A DNA stretch of 64,000 nt from Terriglobia bacterium (GTDB lineage: Bacteria; Acidobacteriota; Terriglobia; Terriglobales; Acidobacteriaceae). A model generated the notes under the pieces. That model worked only from the letters and a program-made list of their open reading frames with translations, was not told the origin of the DNA and searched no databases. Every line of letters begins with the position of its first letter. Within the stretch, counting starts at the first letter, position 1. The translations under genes and the position numbers were made by a program. Location of the stretch: the NCBI GenBank assembly GCA_020072845.1, contig JAIQGF010000021.1:1-64000 (forward strand), read 5' to 3'. Below, one piece after another: positions 52,972 through 61,682 of the stretch.

Positions 52972-53493
52972 ATGAGCACGACAGACGAGCTGCTGCAAGC
53001 CAACCAGCGATACGCACAGGCATTCAATCTCGGCGACCTGCCGATGCCGCCGGCAAGAAAAGTGGCGGTCGTGGCGTGCATGGATGCCCGCCTCACGGTG
53101 GAACAGGTGTTGGGCCTGAACACCGGCGACGCGCACATCATTCGCAACGCCGGCGGGATCGTCACCGAGGATGCGTTGCGGTCGCTGATCATTTCCCATC
53201 ACCTGCTCGGAACCCAGGAGTTCCTGATCATCAACCACACCGATTGCGGGATGCTCACATTTCACGACGAGGAGCTGCGCCGGCGCCTGGAGAACGAAAC
53301 GGGCACGGCGGTGGACGCGCCGGTGCACTTCCACGCCTTCTCTGACTTGGAGGACAACGTGCGCCGGCAGATTGAGCGGGTGCGGTCGCATCCGTGGATT
53401 CCCCAGCAGATTCCGGTGCGCGGGTTCGTCTACGATGTGAAGACGGGAAAGCTGCGCGAAGTGCAACGGACGGCGGGCGCGGTCGCCGCGTGA
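52972..53493 (+). CDS. Beta-class carbonic anhydrase
   Basis: A 173-aa enzyme interconverting CO2 and bicarbonate. Zinc ligands and the catalytic dyad are visible: ACMDARL (C36, D38, R40), and H89 with C92 in NHTDCGM. Length fits the small prokaryotic (Rv1284/Cab-like) branch. No signal peptide, so cytoplasmic. AAAGGAG lies 6 bases before the ATG at 52972; the in-frame start at 52882 would read through the terminator hairpin and is rejected. Confidence 0.92.
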   Translation: MSTTDELLQANQRYAQAFNLGDLPMPPARKVAVVACMDARLTVEQVLGLNTGDAHIIRNAGGIVTEDALRSLIISHHLLGTQEFLIINHTDCGMLTFHDEELRRRLENETGTAVDAPVHFHAFSDLEDNVRRQIERVRSHPWIPQQIPVRGFVYDVKTGKLREVQRTAGAVAA

Positions 53494-53623
53494 CCACGCT
53501 GCGAAGAGAATAGGCGGATCGATCCTGAGTGCGCGCCGCGCACTTTTCGCGGCGCGCGCTCAGGATGCCTTTGCTGCTGATCGACAGACAGCTCTACCCA
53601 GCTTGTAAAACTTGCACCTTACG

Positions 53624-53651
53624 CCGCGCGAAAGGGTGAGCCACCCGCCGT
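53624..53651 (-). repeat. Dispersed repeat R, inverted partial copy
   Basis: The reverse complement of this segment reads GACGGCGGGTGGCTCACCCTTTCG, matching the core of the four direct copies at 45.7-49.8 kb. It lies 55 bases before the restriction-modification gene. Confidence 0.65.
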
Positions 53652-53705
53652 CTCAGGTCAGAATGTCCTTGCGTTCTTTCCGGTCCTCTTGTCTAAATAG
53701 CACAC

Positions 53706-56700
53706 GTGCATCCTCTGGAAACCTACTTAACGTCTCTGGCCGAAATCCGGGCTTCCGCTGCGGGAACAAAAGAAACATCGTACTACCCCGCATTACACGC
53801 ACTGCTCAATGAGGTGGGAAACAACCTCAAGCCCAAGGTGCGCTGCATCCTGCAACTCGCGAATCGTGGTGCAGGTAATCCGGATGGCGGCCTGTATACG
53901 CCGGACCAGTTCCAGAAGTTGACGGATGAAGAGCCGCTCCCAGGACAAAAGCCCGCGCGTGGTGCGATTGAGATCAAACCCACGAAGGGCGACGCGTGGG
54001 TCACTGCTGATAGCGAGCAAGTAACAAAATATTGGAAGGAATACGGCCAAGTTCTGGTAACCAATTATCGCGACTTCGTTCTTGTGGGTCGTGACAGCGA
54101 AGGCAAACCGCTAAAACTCGCTTCTTGCCGCTTGGCGGCCGACGAAAAGTCATTCTGGAAGCTCGCTGCCCATCCTCGCAAGACGGCACAAGAGCAAGGC
54201 GACCGCTTCCTCGACTTCTTGAAGCTGGCCTTGCTTTCCCCGGCCATATTGGCTGCGCCAAAGGATGTAGCCTGGGTACTTGCCTACTATGCTCGCGAGG
54301 CAAAGTTCCGCGTCGAGGCCAAGGCAGAACTCCCAGCACTGGCCACTGTACGCGCAGCGCTAGAGCAGGCGCTGGGCCTGAAGTTTGAAGGTGAAAAGGG
54401 GGAGCACTTCTTTCGCTCCAGCCTAGTGCAGACCCTCTTCTACGGCGTCTTTTCCGCCTGGGTGCTGTGGAGCAAGGAAAATCCTCCAATCAGTAAAGCG
54501 AAGTTCGACTGGAAACTGGCACAGTGGAAGCTGCGTGTGCCAATGATCCGCGCACTATTCGTGCAAGTGGCGACGCCGGGCCAGCTTGGACCTCTCGGAT
54601 TGGTCGAGGTGCTGGACTGGACCGCCGCCGTGCTCAACCGCGTGGACCGAGGCGCATTTTTTACGCAATTTCAGGAGCAGCAAGCCGTCCAGTACTTCTA
54701 CGAGCCATTCTTGGACGCATTCGACCCAGAACTGCGGAAAGACCTAGGGGTGTGGTACACGCCGTTGGAAGTGGTGAAGTACATGGTTGCACGGGCAGAC
54801 ATGGCGCTGCGCGAAGAGTTGGGTTTGGAAGATGGCTTAGCCGATAAGAATGTATATGTGCTCGACCCTGGCTGCGGCACGGGTGCGTATCTCGTTGAGG
54901 TGTTAAACACGATCACGTCAACCCTGAAAAACAAAGGGGATGACGCCTTGGCGGCGCACGAGGTCAAGCGCGCAGCAATGGAACGAGTTTTTGGCTTCGA
55001 GATCCTGCCGGCCCCGTTTGTTATTTCTCATCTACAACTCGGAGTCTTGCTACAAAACGTGGGGGCACCGCTAGCAGAGGATGGAACCGAGAGAGTCGGC
55101 GTGTTTCTCACCAATTCGCTGACTGGCTGGGAACCACCGAAAGGGCCAAAGCAACATCTGATTTTCCCCGAAATGGAAGCCGAACGAGATGCGGCCGAAA
55201 GGGTAAAACGCGAGGAACCGATTCTAGTGGTCATCGGGAACCCCCCCTATAACGCATTTGCAGGGGTCAGCCCAGCGGAAGAGGAGGGTCTGGTCGAACC
55301 GTATAAGGAAGGCCTCATCTCCGTCTGGGGGATTAAGAAGTTCAATCTCGACGACCTATACGTCCGTTTTTTTCGTCTGGCCGAACGCCGAATTGCCGAG
55401 AAGAATCCTGGTAGAGGTATCGTTTGCTACATCTCTAGTTTTTCGTATCTCAGAGGCGTTTCCTTTGTAGTGATGCGGAATCGCTTTCTTACCGAGTTCG
55501 ACAAAATCTGGATCGACTGTATGAACGGCGACAGCCGAGAAACGGGCAAATTAACTCCAGAAGGACAGCCTGACCCAAGCGTCTTTTCTACCGACGTCAA
55601 CAAGGCGGGGATTCGCGTTGGAACCGCCATCGCTCTGCTGGTCAGGAAGAGTCCGCACCAATTTGGCGCAAAGGTGTATTTCCGTGGCTTCTGGGGCACC
55701 AAGAAGAGATTCAATCTGCTGAAGAGCCTTGACGATTCACCTTTTGGATCTGAGTACGTGCAGCCGCAACCTACTCACGCGAACTTCTTCTCATTTCACC
55801 CCGGTGTTGTTCAGGCAGCGTATTTGAAATGGCCAACTGTACCGGACTTGAGTTCTACGCCACTACTGCAGGGCTTGGATGAGGATCGGGCAAATGCCCT
55901 AATCGAAATTGGGAAATCCGCTTTAGAAACCCGACTGGAGGCGTACCTGGATCCGGATGTAGAGTGGGATGAATTTGCAAAGGTCGGAGGCGGCCTCAGC
56001 AGAAAGAGCGCCGGGTTTAACCCAGCGAAGACGAGAGCAGCAGCTCAGAAGCGCGAATCCTTTGATAAAGCAAACGTTGTTCCCTATGTGTTCAGGCCGC
56101 TCGATACTCGCTGGTGCTACTACACAACGACTCCCAACGTATGGAAGCGTTCTCGACCGGAACTTGGGCGGCAAGTGCGTGCGAGAAATACGTTCTTGAT
56201 CACACGTGCAGCAGGGGTGGCCAAGCCCGAGGGTGTGCCATTTTTCATAGTCGACTCTCTGATAGCTCGGGATTGTCTGCGCGGCCATGCAGTTGCCTTC
56301 CCGTTGCAAGTCGATACTGGTCCGCTGCAGAATGCAAAACAGGCGACTATCCCGGCCCGTGCTGATGTTCCGGAGGCACACACCGAGGCGAATCTGTCGG
56401 TGGGGGTTCACGAGTATCTGAATGCTATAGGGCTCTGGCCGGTGGATCAAACAACTGCGGCTTCAGTTTGGATGCACGTCCTGGCAATCGGATACTCGCC
56501 CTTATACTTGCGCGAAAATGCAGATGCCGTCCGGCGCGACTGGCCGCGCATTCCACTGCCCAGTTCGAAAGTCGAGCTATTGAAATCAGCGGAACTAGGA
56601 TCAACGATTGCAGCCTTGCTGAGCAGAGACGCTGGTTTGATAGGGATAACCTCAAGCGTCCTCCGCCCGGAACTGAAAGTCATGGGTAATGTCAGCATAG

Positions 56701-57221
56701 CTAACGGCAAGCCGCTGGACACCGCTGAGGATCTCAAGATCGACGTGGGATGGGGACATGCAGGCAAGGACGCGGTGACGATGCCCGGAAAAGGCAAACT
56801 CGTCGAGCGTGATTACAGCAAAAAAGAGCGGGACGCCATCAACGAGGGAGCTGCGGCCCTCGGCCTTACGCTTGAGCAGGCGCTGGCGGCAGTGGGTGAC
56901 AAGACCTGCGATGTGTACCTCAACGATGTCGTTTATTGGAAGAACATCCCTAACAACGTGTGGGACTACACGATCGGAGGCTATCAGGTAATCAAAAAGT
57001 GGTTGAGCTACCGTGATGTCAAGCTGCTGGGCCGCCCAATTACGCCCGAGGAGGCTCACTACGTCCGCGACATGGCGCGCCGAATCGCTGCCATTTGCCT
57101 GCTGCAACCTCAGCTCGATGCCAACTACTCAACCGCGAAAAATACCGCGTATGTATGGCCAAATACGACGAACGCAGCGGTAACACCCGAAATTATCGAA
57201 CCCCAGCCGGAGCACAACTGA
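53706..57221 (+). CDS. Single-chain type ISP/IIG-like restriction-modification enzyme
   Basis: A 1171-aa protein. The N-terminal PD-(D/E)xK-like nuclease has PDGG (D60) and AIEIK (E89, K91). After a helical linker comes an N6-adenine methyltransferase: DPGCGTGAYL (motif I, D387) and GNPPYN (motif IV, N512). The long C-terminal part fits a target-recognition domain of the type ISP C-terminal family. No SF2 helicase motifs were found between nuclease and methylase, unlike the translocating LlaBIII type. It should methylate its own target adenine and cut unmodified DNA. The start is GTG at 53706 without a clear ribosome-binding site. Its GC content is lower than that of its neighbours, which suggests transfer. 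Confidence 0.88.
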   Translation: MHPLETYLTSLAEIRASAAGTKETSYYPALHALLNEVGNNLKPKVRCILQLANRGAGNPDGGLYTPDQFQKLTDEEPLPGQKPARGAIEIKPTKGDAWVTADSEQVTKYWKEYGQVLVTNYRDFVLVGRDSEGKPLKLASCRLAADEKSFWKLAAHPRKTAQEQGDRFLDFLKLALLSPAILAAPKDVAWVLAYYAREAKFRVEAKAELPALATVRAALEQALGLKFEGEKGEHFFRSSLVQTLFYGVFSAWVLWSKENPPISKAKFDWKLAQWKLRVPMIRALFVQVATPGQLGPLGLVEVLDWTAAVLNRVDRGAFFTQFQEQQAVQYFYEPFLDAFDPELRKDLGVWYTPLEVVKYMVARADMALREELGLEDGLADKNVYVLDPGCGTGAYLVEVLNTITSTLKNKGDDALAAHEVKRAAMERVFGFEILPAPFVISHLQLGVLLQNVGAPLAEDGTERVGVFLTNSLTGWEPPKGPKQHLIFPEMEAERDAAERVKREEPILVVIGNPPYNAFAGVSPAEEEGLVEPYKEGLISVWGIKKFNLDDLYVRFFRLAERRIAEKNPGRGIVCYISSFSYLRGVSFVVMRNRFLTEFDKIWIDCMNGDSRETGKLTPEGQPDPSVFSTDVNKAGIRVGTAIALLVRKSPHQFGAKVYFRGFWGTKKRFNLLKSLDDSPFGSEYVQPQPTHANFFSFHPGVVQAAYLKWPTVPDLSSTPLLQGLDEDRANALIEIGKSALETRLEAYLDPDVEWDEFAKVGGGLSRKSAGFNPAKTRAAAQKRESFDKANVVPYVFRPLDTRWCYYTTTPNVWKRSRPELGRQVRARNTFLITRAAGVAKPEGVPFFIVDSLIARDCLRGHAVAFPLQVDTGPLQNAKQATIPARADVPEAHTEANLSVGVHEYLNAIGLWPVDQTTAASVWMHVLAIGYSPLYLRENADAVRRDWPRIPLPSSKVELLKSAELGSTIAALLSRDAGLIGITSSVLRPELKVMGNVSIANGKPLDTAEDLKIDVGWGHAGKDAVTMPGKGKLVERDYSKKERDAINEGAAALGLTLEQALAAVGDKTCDVYLNDVVYWKNIPNNVWDYTIGGYQVIKKWLSYRDVKLLGRPITPEEAHYVRDMARRIAAICLLQPQLDANYSTAKNTAYVWPNTTNAAVTPEIIEPQPEHN

Positions 57222-57231
57222 AATGCCGATT

Positions 57232-57262
57232 AGGCTGCTGGCATCAGGCTGCAGGCTTCAGG
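57232..57262. repeat. (caggct)n microrepeat between convergent genes
   Basis: ggctgctggcatcaggctgcaggcttcagg lies in the 46-base gap between two convergent stop codons and shares its unit with 52607-52638. Confidence 0.65.
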
Positions 57263-57267
57263 AACAA

Positions 57268-57804
57268 CTACACCACGTCCCCGCCGGTGATGGCGCGCTT
57301 GACTTCGTTGAGCCTGCGGCGCAGAAATTCGGTGTGGTCGGCCTCGAAGTTCGCCAGTTCGGCATACATGGAGCGGAGATTGCGGTCGGGGGTTCTTTCG
57401 ACCAGTTGCGCGTAGTAACGCATCGCGGTCTCCTCGGCCTCGAGCGCGACCTGTAGCGCGGCCTTGCTGGGCGCGACGCTGGCGTGGCCGCGGCCGACGG
57501 TGAACAGTTCGCCGCTCTCCAGTTTCGGCACTTCCAACATCTCGCAGATGTCTTCCTCGGTCACCACACAAGCCTGGGTTCCGTAGCGGTCGAAATAGCG
57601 CTCCTGCAGCATGGTGCCGTGACCGCGCTCCTCGTTGGACATGTCCCAGAAAACCTGCGCGATCTCCAGCGAATCGGGATCCTTGAATTCGGCGAACAGC
57701 TCGGCGAACTGCCGATAGAGTTCGGCGTTTCTCTCTTCAATGAAGATGGCGACGTGCAGGGCCTCTTGCGGAGACAGCGAAGTGAATTCGCGTTTCATGA
57801 GCAT
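57268..57804 (-). CDS. Rubrerythrin/ferritin-like diiron protein
   Basis: A 178-aa four-helix protein. Candidate diiron ligands are in EERNAELY, NEERGHGTML, EAEETAMRYY and NFEADHTEFL, the paired ExxH-type pattern of rubrerythrin-like proteins. There is no rubredoxin domain and no CxxC. Such proteins handle peroxide or store iron. It is a single gene, convergent with the restriction-modification gene. No CRP-type site was seen upstream. Confidence 0.82.
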   Translation of the reverse strand: MLMKREFTSLSPQEALHVAIFIEERNAELYRQFAELFAEFKDPDSLEIAQVFWDMSNEERGHGTMLQERYFDRYGTQACVVTEEDICEMLEVPKLESGELFTVGRGHASVAPSKAALQVALEAEETAMRYYAQLVERTPDRNLRSMYAELANFEADHTEFLRRRLNEVKRAITGGDVV

Positions 57805-57907
57805 GCTCCCGGGAGATGAAGAAGAAGGGTAAGTCTATAACGCACCTGCGGCGGGGGGAGCGTGGAAATCGGGAAAGTTCCCAAAATGGAAACTGGCGCG
57901 GCACGGA

Positions 57908-58279
57908 TTAAGCGCTGCGCGCCTGCCGTTCCTTTTCGATGCGCGCGATGACGGCGCGCAGCCAGGCGATCATCGCCTCTTCCAATTGCTGCTGATTCTT
58001 GCGCGCTTCCAGGGTGGCAATGGTTTCTCCCGCGGGAGAAAGAGGAATGTGGTGGCAGGGAACGTCTTCATTCCGGCGTGATTCCGGAACGAAATCGATG
58101 AGCATGCATTCGGAGCAGGGATGGGGCCGCTGGGGCTCCCCGAAGTTGAGGCAACTGATGGAATCCTGGAAGATACGGGTGGGCGTCTGGGGGGTGTGCA
58201 CGGACCGGCCGTAGCCGCCCTGCTCCAGGAAGTTAAGTTCGAATTTCAGGACTTCAAGGACATCGCGCTCATCGGCCAT
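57908..58279 (-). CDS. Small Cys-rich protein of unknown function
   Basis: A 123-aa soluble protein with four cysteines, C43, C55, C58 and C75 (CLNFGEPQRPHPCSEC; VPCHH), that could bind a metal or an Fe-S cluster, and a C-terminal helix (QQQLEEAMIAWLRAVIARIEK). No family was recognised. The ATG at 58279 (MADERDVLEV) is preferred over one at 58321. A GTGA-N6-TCAC palindrome lies 104 bases upstream, linking it to the respiratory regulon. Confidence 0.65.
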   Translation of the reverse strand: MADERDVLEVLKFELNFLEQGGYGRSVHTPQTPTRIFQDSISCLNFGEPQRPHPCSECMLIDFVPESRRNEDVPCHHIPLSPAGETIATLEARKNQQQLEEAMIAWLRAVIARIEKERQARSA

Positions 58280-58382
58280 GCGGCACCTCCTCACCTGGGG
58301 CGATTGTCGCGCGCCTTGCACGGCCCGGCTGTGACCTAAGACACGAGAACCTGTGACGAATGGCCATTTTGACCTATGGCCC

Positions 58383-58398
58383 CGTGACGTGAATCACA
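58383..58398. promoter_or_regulatory. CRP-type operator before Cys-rich gene
   Basis: cGTGACGTGAATCACA lies 104 bases upstream of the minus-strand start at 58279 and 18 bases past the stop of the response regulator. Confidence 0.65.
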
Positions 58399-58416
58399 TC
58401 CGGGTGTAACCAGAGC

Positions 58417-59082
58417 TCAGGCCCCGCCTTTGCTGACCAGCCGGTGCTCGATGGCAAACAGCGCCAGCTCCAGGCGGGTGGAGACCTCGAGCTTGCTGAA
58501 GATGCTGGTGAGGTGGTGCTTGACGGTGTCCTCGCGCACGTTGAATTTCTGGGCGATCTCGCGGTTGCTGGAGCCTTCGACGATGGCAGCCACCATCTGC
58601 ATCTCGCGGCGGGTGAGGCCGTAGCGCCGGCCGGGCTGTTCCGGGGCGGCGTTGTCCAGGACCAGTTCCTTGAGGTCGGGCACGCTCTCGCGGCCGACCC
58701 AGTAGCTCCCGGCCATGACGGCGGCGATGCTCTTGAGCAACACCTGGGTGGCCGATTCCTTGAGCACGACGCCGCGTGCGCCGAGCTGCAGCGCCTCCAG
58801 GATTTGCGGCCGCTCCGCCGAGGCGGCGAGCAGGATGGTGCGCACCGGGTACTGGCCGGCGGCCAGTTCGCGCAAGGCTTCCATGCCGGGTACGCGCGGC
58901 ATGGCGAGGTCGAGCAGCAGGATGTCGGGCCGGAGTTGTGCCACCAGGGCGACGGCTTCGGCGCCGTCGGCAGCCTCGCCGACGACGCACAGATTGGGTT
59001 CGGCTTCCAGCAGGCGGCGCAGGCCGTCACGGAAAATTCCATGGTCGTCGGCAATCAGAATGCGGATGGGAGCGCTAGACAT
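58417..59082 (-). CDS. NarL/FixJ-type response regulator
   Basis: A 221-aa regulator. The receiver has D58 in LLLDLAMP; the LuxR-type helix-turn-helix is at about residues 155-215 (YGLTRREMQMVAAIVEG; NREIAQKFNVREDTVKHHL). It overlaps the histidine kinase gene by 8 bases, so the pair is translationally coupled. The conserved receiver Thr is replaced: LLAAS stands where LLTxS is usual, so phosphorylation switching may be weaker or different. Targets are unknown; the nearby Cys-rich gene and OB-like gene are candidates. Confidence 0.88.
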   Translation of the reverse strand: MSSAPIRILIADDHGIFRDGLRRLLEAEPNLCVVGEAADGAEAVALVAQLRPDILLLDLAMPRVPGMEALRELAAGQYPVRTILLAASAERPQILEALQLGARGVVLKESATQVLLKSIAAVMAGSYWVGRESVPDLKELVLDNAAPEQPGRRYGLTRREMQMVAAIVEGSSNREIAQKFNVREDTVKHHLTSIFSKLEVSTRLELALFAIEHRLVSKGGA

Positions 59083-60859
59083 AGGTGGCTTGTGCCTTTT
59101 GCGGGAACGTGACCTCGAGCCGGGTACCCTGTCCGGGGAGCGATTCTATCTCCAAATCGCCACCGAGGATACGGACGCGCTCCTTGATGACCGCCGGTCC
59201 TTTTCGGGAGGCGTCCAATTCGGCCAGGGATTTCTTGCCGTGGAACTCGAAACCGCGCCCATCGTCCTCCACCTCCAGGGTCCATCGGCCCTGGCGGACG
59301 CCGAAGCGGACGAGCACACGCTGGGCGCCGCTGTGCTTGCGCACGTTGGCCAGCGCTTCCTGGGTGATGCGGACCAGTTCGCGGCAGACGCGCGGCGACA
59401 GGTCAACGTCGTCCAGGACGGAAACAAACTCCGCGGTGATGCCGGTGTCGTGGCGGAAACGCTCGACGATGTCGGCCAAGTGGTCGAGCAGTTGCGTGGG
59501 ATTGAATTCCACGGGGCGCATCTGCTGCATCAGCGTGCGCAGATCGAACACCTGTTCCCGCAGCATCTCCTGGATCCGCTCCAGCCGGGAAGAGATTGTG
59601 GTGAGGTTCTCGGTTCGCGCGGCCTCGCGGCGCAGGACGTCGACTTCCATTTCCACGGCGATCAGCGCCTGGATGGCGCCGTCGTGCAGTTCGCGGGCAA
59701 CGCGCGCACGTTCCACCGCGCCGGCGCGTGAACGTAAGCGGCGCAGCAGGTAGACGTTGTAAATCGCCGGCCCGACCTGGCGAAACAGCTTCTGCGCGAA
59801 GCGAAGTTCCTGCAGCTTGTCGCCCATGCGGGCGCCGAAGAGCAGCAACCAGCCGTTCCATTCCTGGCCGATGTGTAACCCGACGGAAAGAACGGAGGCG
59901 GCGTCTCCCAGTTGTGGACAAACCGCGGGCGACCAGGCCGGGTCGGTACGGGCGCGCTTGCCGTCGGCATTAATGGTCCATGTCCTCCAGCCGGCGCCGC
60001 GCCGTTGCGAATAGGAACTTTGCGCCGGTATGGAAACGAGATACTGCCGCCGATCCTCGGGGCCGACCTCCGAGCCGGCAACGCTGTTGCCGCCATCGGG
60101 CAGCGCGTGCGACTCCCACAGGAAAACGCGTCCCGTACCCGTCTGCCGGATCATCGCCAGGGCACGAGGCGCGAGATACAGGCGCATGGATTCGCCCAGA
60201 ACGGCCTGCATGCTGCCGCGCAAGCCGACATCCACCCTCGCCTTGCGGATCACGCGTCCGGCGAAGACGTCCTCGGCGCGCAACTGCTTCTCTTGTTCGG
60301 CCAGATAGCCCAGCAGGAGGCCGAGCAAAATCAAGTACGTGGACCGGATGACGAATCGATTCACATCGTAGTCGCCTTCCAGCCAGGTCCCCAGGTGATG
60401 GCCGAAACTCAGCAGCACCGCCTCAATGGTCATGAGGGCGACGATGGCAAGCGCCGTCGCGAAGGTCTCGACAAAGCCCCAGCGGAAAGCGGCGGCCGTC
60501 AGAACGAAAACGAAAAAAAGAAAGAACGCGCTGTTGGGACCCTCGGTGAACAGCGTGAACACGGCTGGGAAGAGAAGGTCGATCACGTGAATCCAGGGAG
60601 AAGCCGGTGCGACGGCTTCGGAACGCTTCAACGCCGCCCACACCACGAAACTGTAGCCCACGTAGCCGATCAATAGGGCGTAGGCAAAACTGGCGTAGCG
60701 GGTGGGTTCCGTCGGATCCAGATAAATCGCCAGCAGACCGGAACAGGCAAGAAAGACCCGCGCGGAGGCGAGCACGCGCTCGATGCGGTTTTGTTCGTCG
60801 CGGTCGACCGGCGCACCCAGCCGCGTCAGAAATCGTGGAGTCTTCTCCAGCGAGAGCAT
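59075..60859 (-). CDS. NarX-like sensor histidine kinase (HisKA_3)
   Basis: A 594-aa kinase. About six membrane helices lie in the first 200 residues, then a GAF-like region (about 215-370), a HisKA_3 phosphoacceptor ARVARELHDGAIQAL (H392), and an HATPase domain with N box (TQEALANVRKHSG) and G boxes (EVEDDGRGF; LPGQGTRLEV). The membrane part has no clear haem or ligand motif. It is coupled to the response regulator gene. The divergent OB-like gene shares a CRP-type operator at 60933. Confidence 0.9.
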   Translation of the reverse strand: MLSLEKTPRFLTRLGAPVDRDEQNRIERVLASARVFLACSGLLAIYLDPTEPTRYASFAYALLIGYVGYSFVVWAALKRSEAVAPASPWIHVIDLLFPAVFTLFTEGPNSAFFLFFVFVLTAAAFRWGFVETFATALAIVALMTIEAVLLSFGHHLGTWLEGDYDVNRFVIRSTYLILLGLLLGYLAEQEKQLRAEDVFAGRVIRKARVDVGLRGSMQAVLGESMRLYLAPRALAMIRQTGTGRVFLWESHALPDGGNSVAGSEVGPEDRRQYLVSIPAQSSYSQRRGAGWRTWTINADGKRARTDPAWSPAVCPQLGDAASVLSVGLHIGQEWNGWLLLFGARMGDKLQELRFAQKLFRQVGPAIYNVYLLRRLRSRAGAVERARVARELHDGAIQALIAVEMEVDVLRREAARTENLTTISSRLERIQEMLREQVFDLRTLMQQMRPVEFNPTQLLDHLADIVERFRHDTGITAEFVSVLDDVDLSPRVCRELVRITQEALANVRKHSGAQRVLVRFGVRQGRWTLEVEDDGRGFEFHGKKSLAELDASRKGPAVIKERVRILGGDLEIESLPGQGTRLEVTFPQKAQATYV

Positions 60860-60932
60860 GGAATGTGTGGCTAACTGTAACCGGGCCAGCGGCGGGCAGC
60901 AAGCCTTGGTGCGTAACCGACGGGCTACAGGG

Positions 60933-60948
60933 TGTGACGCAACTCACA
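60933..60948. promoter_or_regulatory. CRP-type operator in divergent kinase/OB-like promoter
   Basis: TGTGACGCAACTCACA is a perfect TGTGA-N6-TCACA palindrome, 73 bases from the kinase start (60859) and 87 bases from the OB-like start (61036). Confidence 0.7.
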
Positions 60949-61035
60949 GCGCGGGCGGAGCGACAGGGGTAGCCTTGGAATGGATAGCTCCGAAGCAAGG
61001 GCGGCTGCTGGATTGGCCGCGGGAAGGAGCAAGTC

Positions 61036-61464
61036 ATGCTGGCTCCAAAGCCGGTGGCACTGGTTTGCTTGGCTGCCATGTTCCTTCTGGCGCCACTGGT
61101 CATGGCGCAGAAGGCCGCCACGGAAGGCCCGAAGTACGAGGTGGCCAAAGAGGTCACCGTCAAGGGGACGGTGGAGGAGATCAAGGAAGTGCCGAATCCC
61201 AAGGGGCAGATCGGCATTTACCTGATGGTGAAGTCGGGCGCGGAGATCCTCGAAGTGCGGCTTTGCCCCAACAGCTTTCTGAAGGAATTCGAGGTCGCGT
61301 TCAAGAAAGGCGACCAGTTGACGATCACCGGGTCCAAGGTGAAGGTGGACGAAAAAGATGTCATCCTGGCGCGGGAGATCGAGTTTGGCAACAACAAGAT
61401 TGTTCTGCGCGATAAGCAAGGCGTGCCGGTCTGGACGTGGCTGACCAAGGGCGGCAGCCAGTAG
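61036..61464 (+). CDS. Exported OB-fold-like protein
   Basis: A 142-aa protein with a signal peptide (MLAPKPVALVCLAAMFLLAPLVMA). The mature domain is all-beta (KEVTVKGTVEEIKEVPNPKG; AEILEVRLCP; GDQLTITGSKVKVDEKDV; NKIVLRDKQGVPVWT), consistent with a five-strand OB barrel of the type found beside periplasmic redox proteins. No catalytic residues are seen; a single Cys is present in VRLCPNSF. GGAAGGAG lies upstream of the ATG. Confidence 0.75.
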   Translation: MLAPKPVALVCLAAMFLLAPLVMAQKAATEGPKYEVAKEVTVKGTVEEIKEVPNPKGQIGIYLMVKSGAEILEVRLCPNSFLKEFEVAFKKGDQLTITGSKVKVDEKDVILAREIEFGNNKIVLRDKQGVPVWTWLTKGGSQ

Positions 61465-61682
61465 GGAACGGTTCCGGCAAATTCCGATTCGCAGCCGCCA
61501 GCCCGTGCCTGCAACCTTATATTCGGAGCGTTCCAGGGCGAACGCGTTCCATCCCTTCTTTCCATGCTGTATTCTTATCGCGTCGGAGTACGATCAACCG
61601 CGGGTTCCCGGCGTTTACAATTAGCAACCGGGAACTGATCGTTGGGATTCAATTGGGGCGGGACCTGTAACATCGAGGGCTG

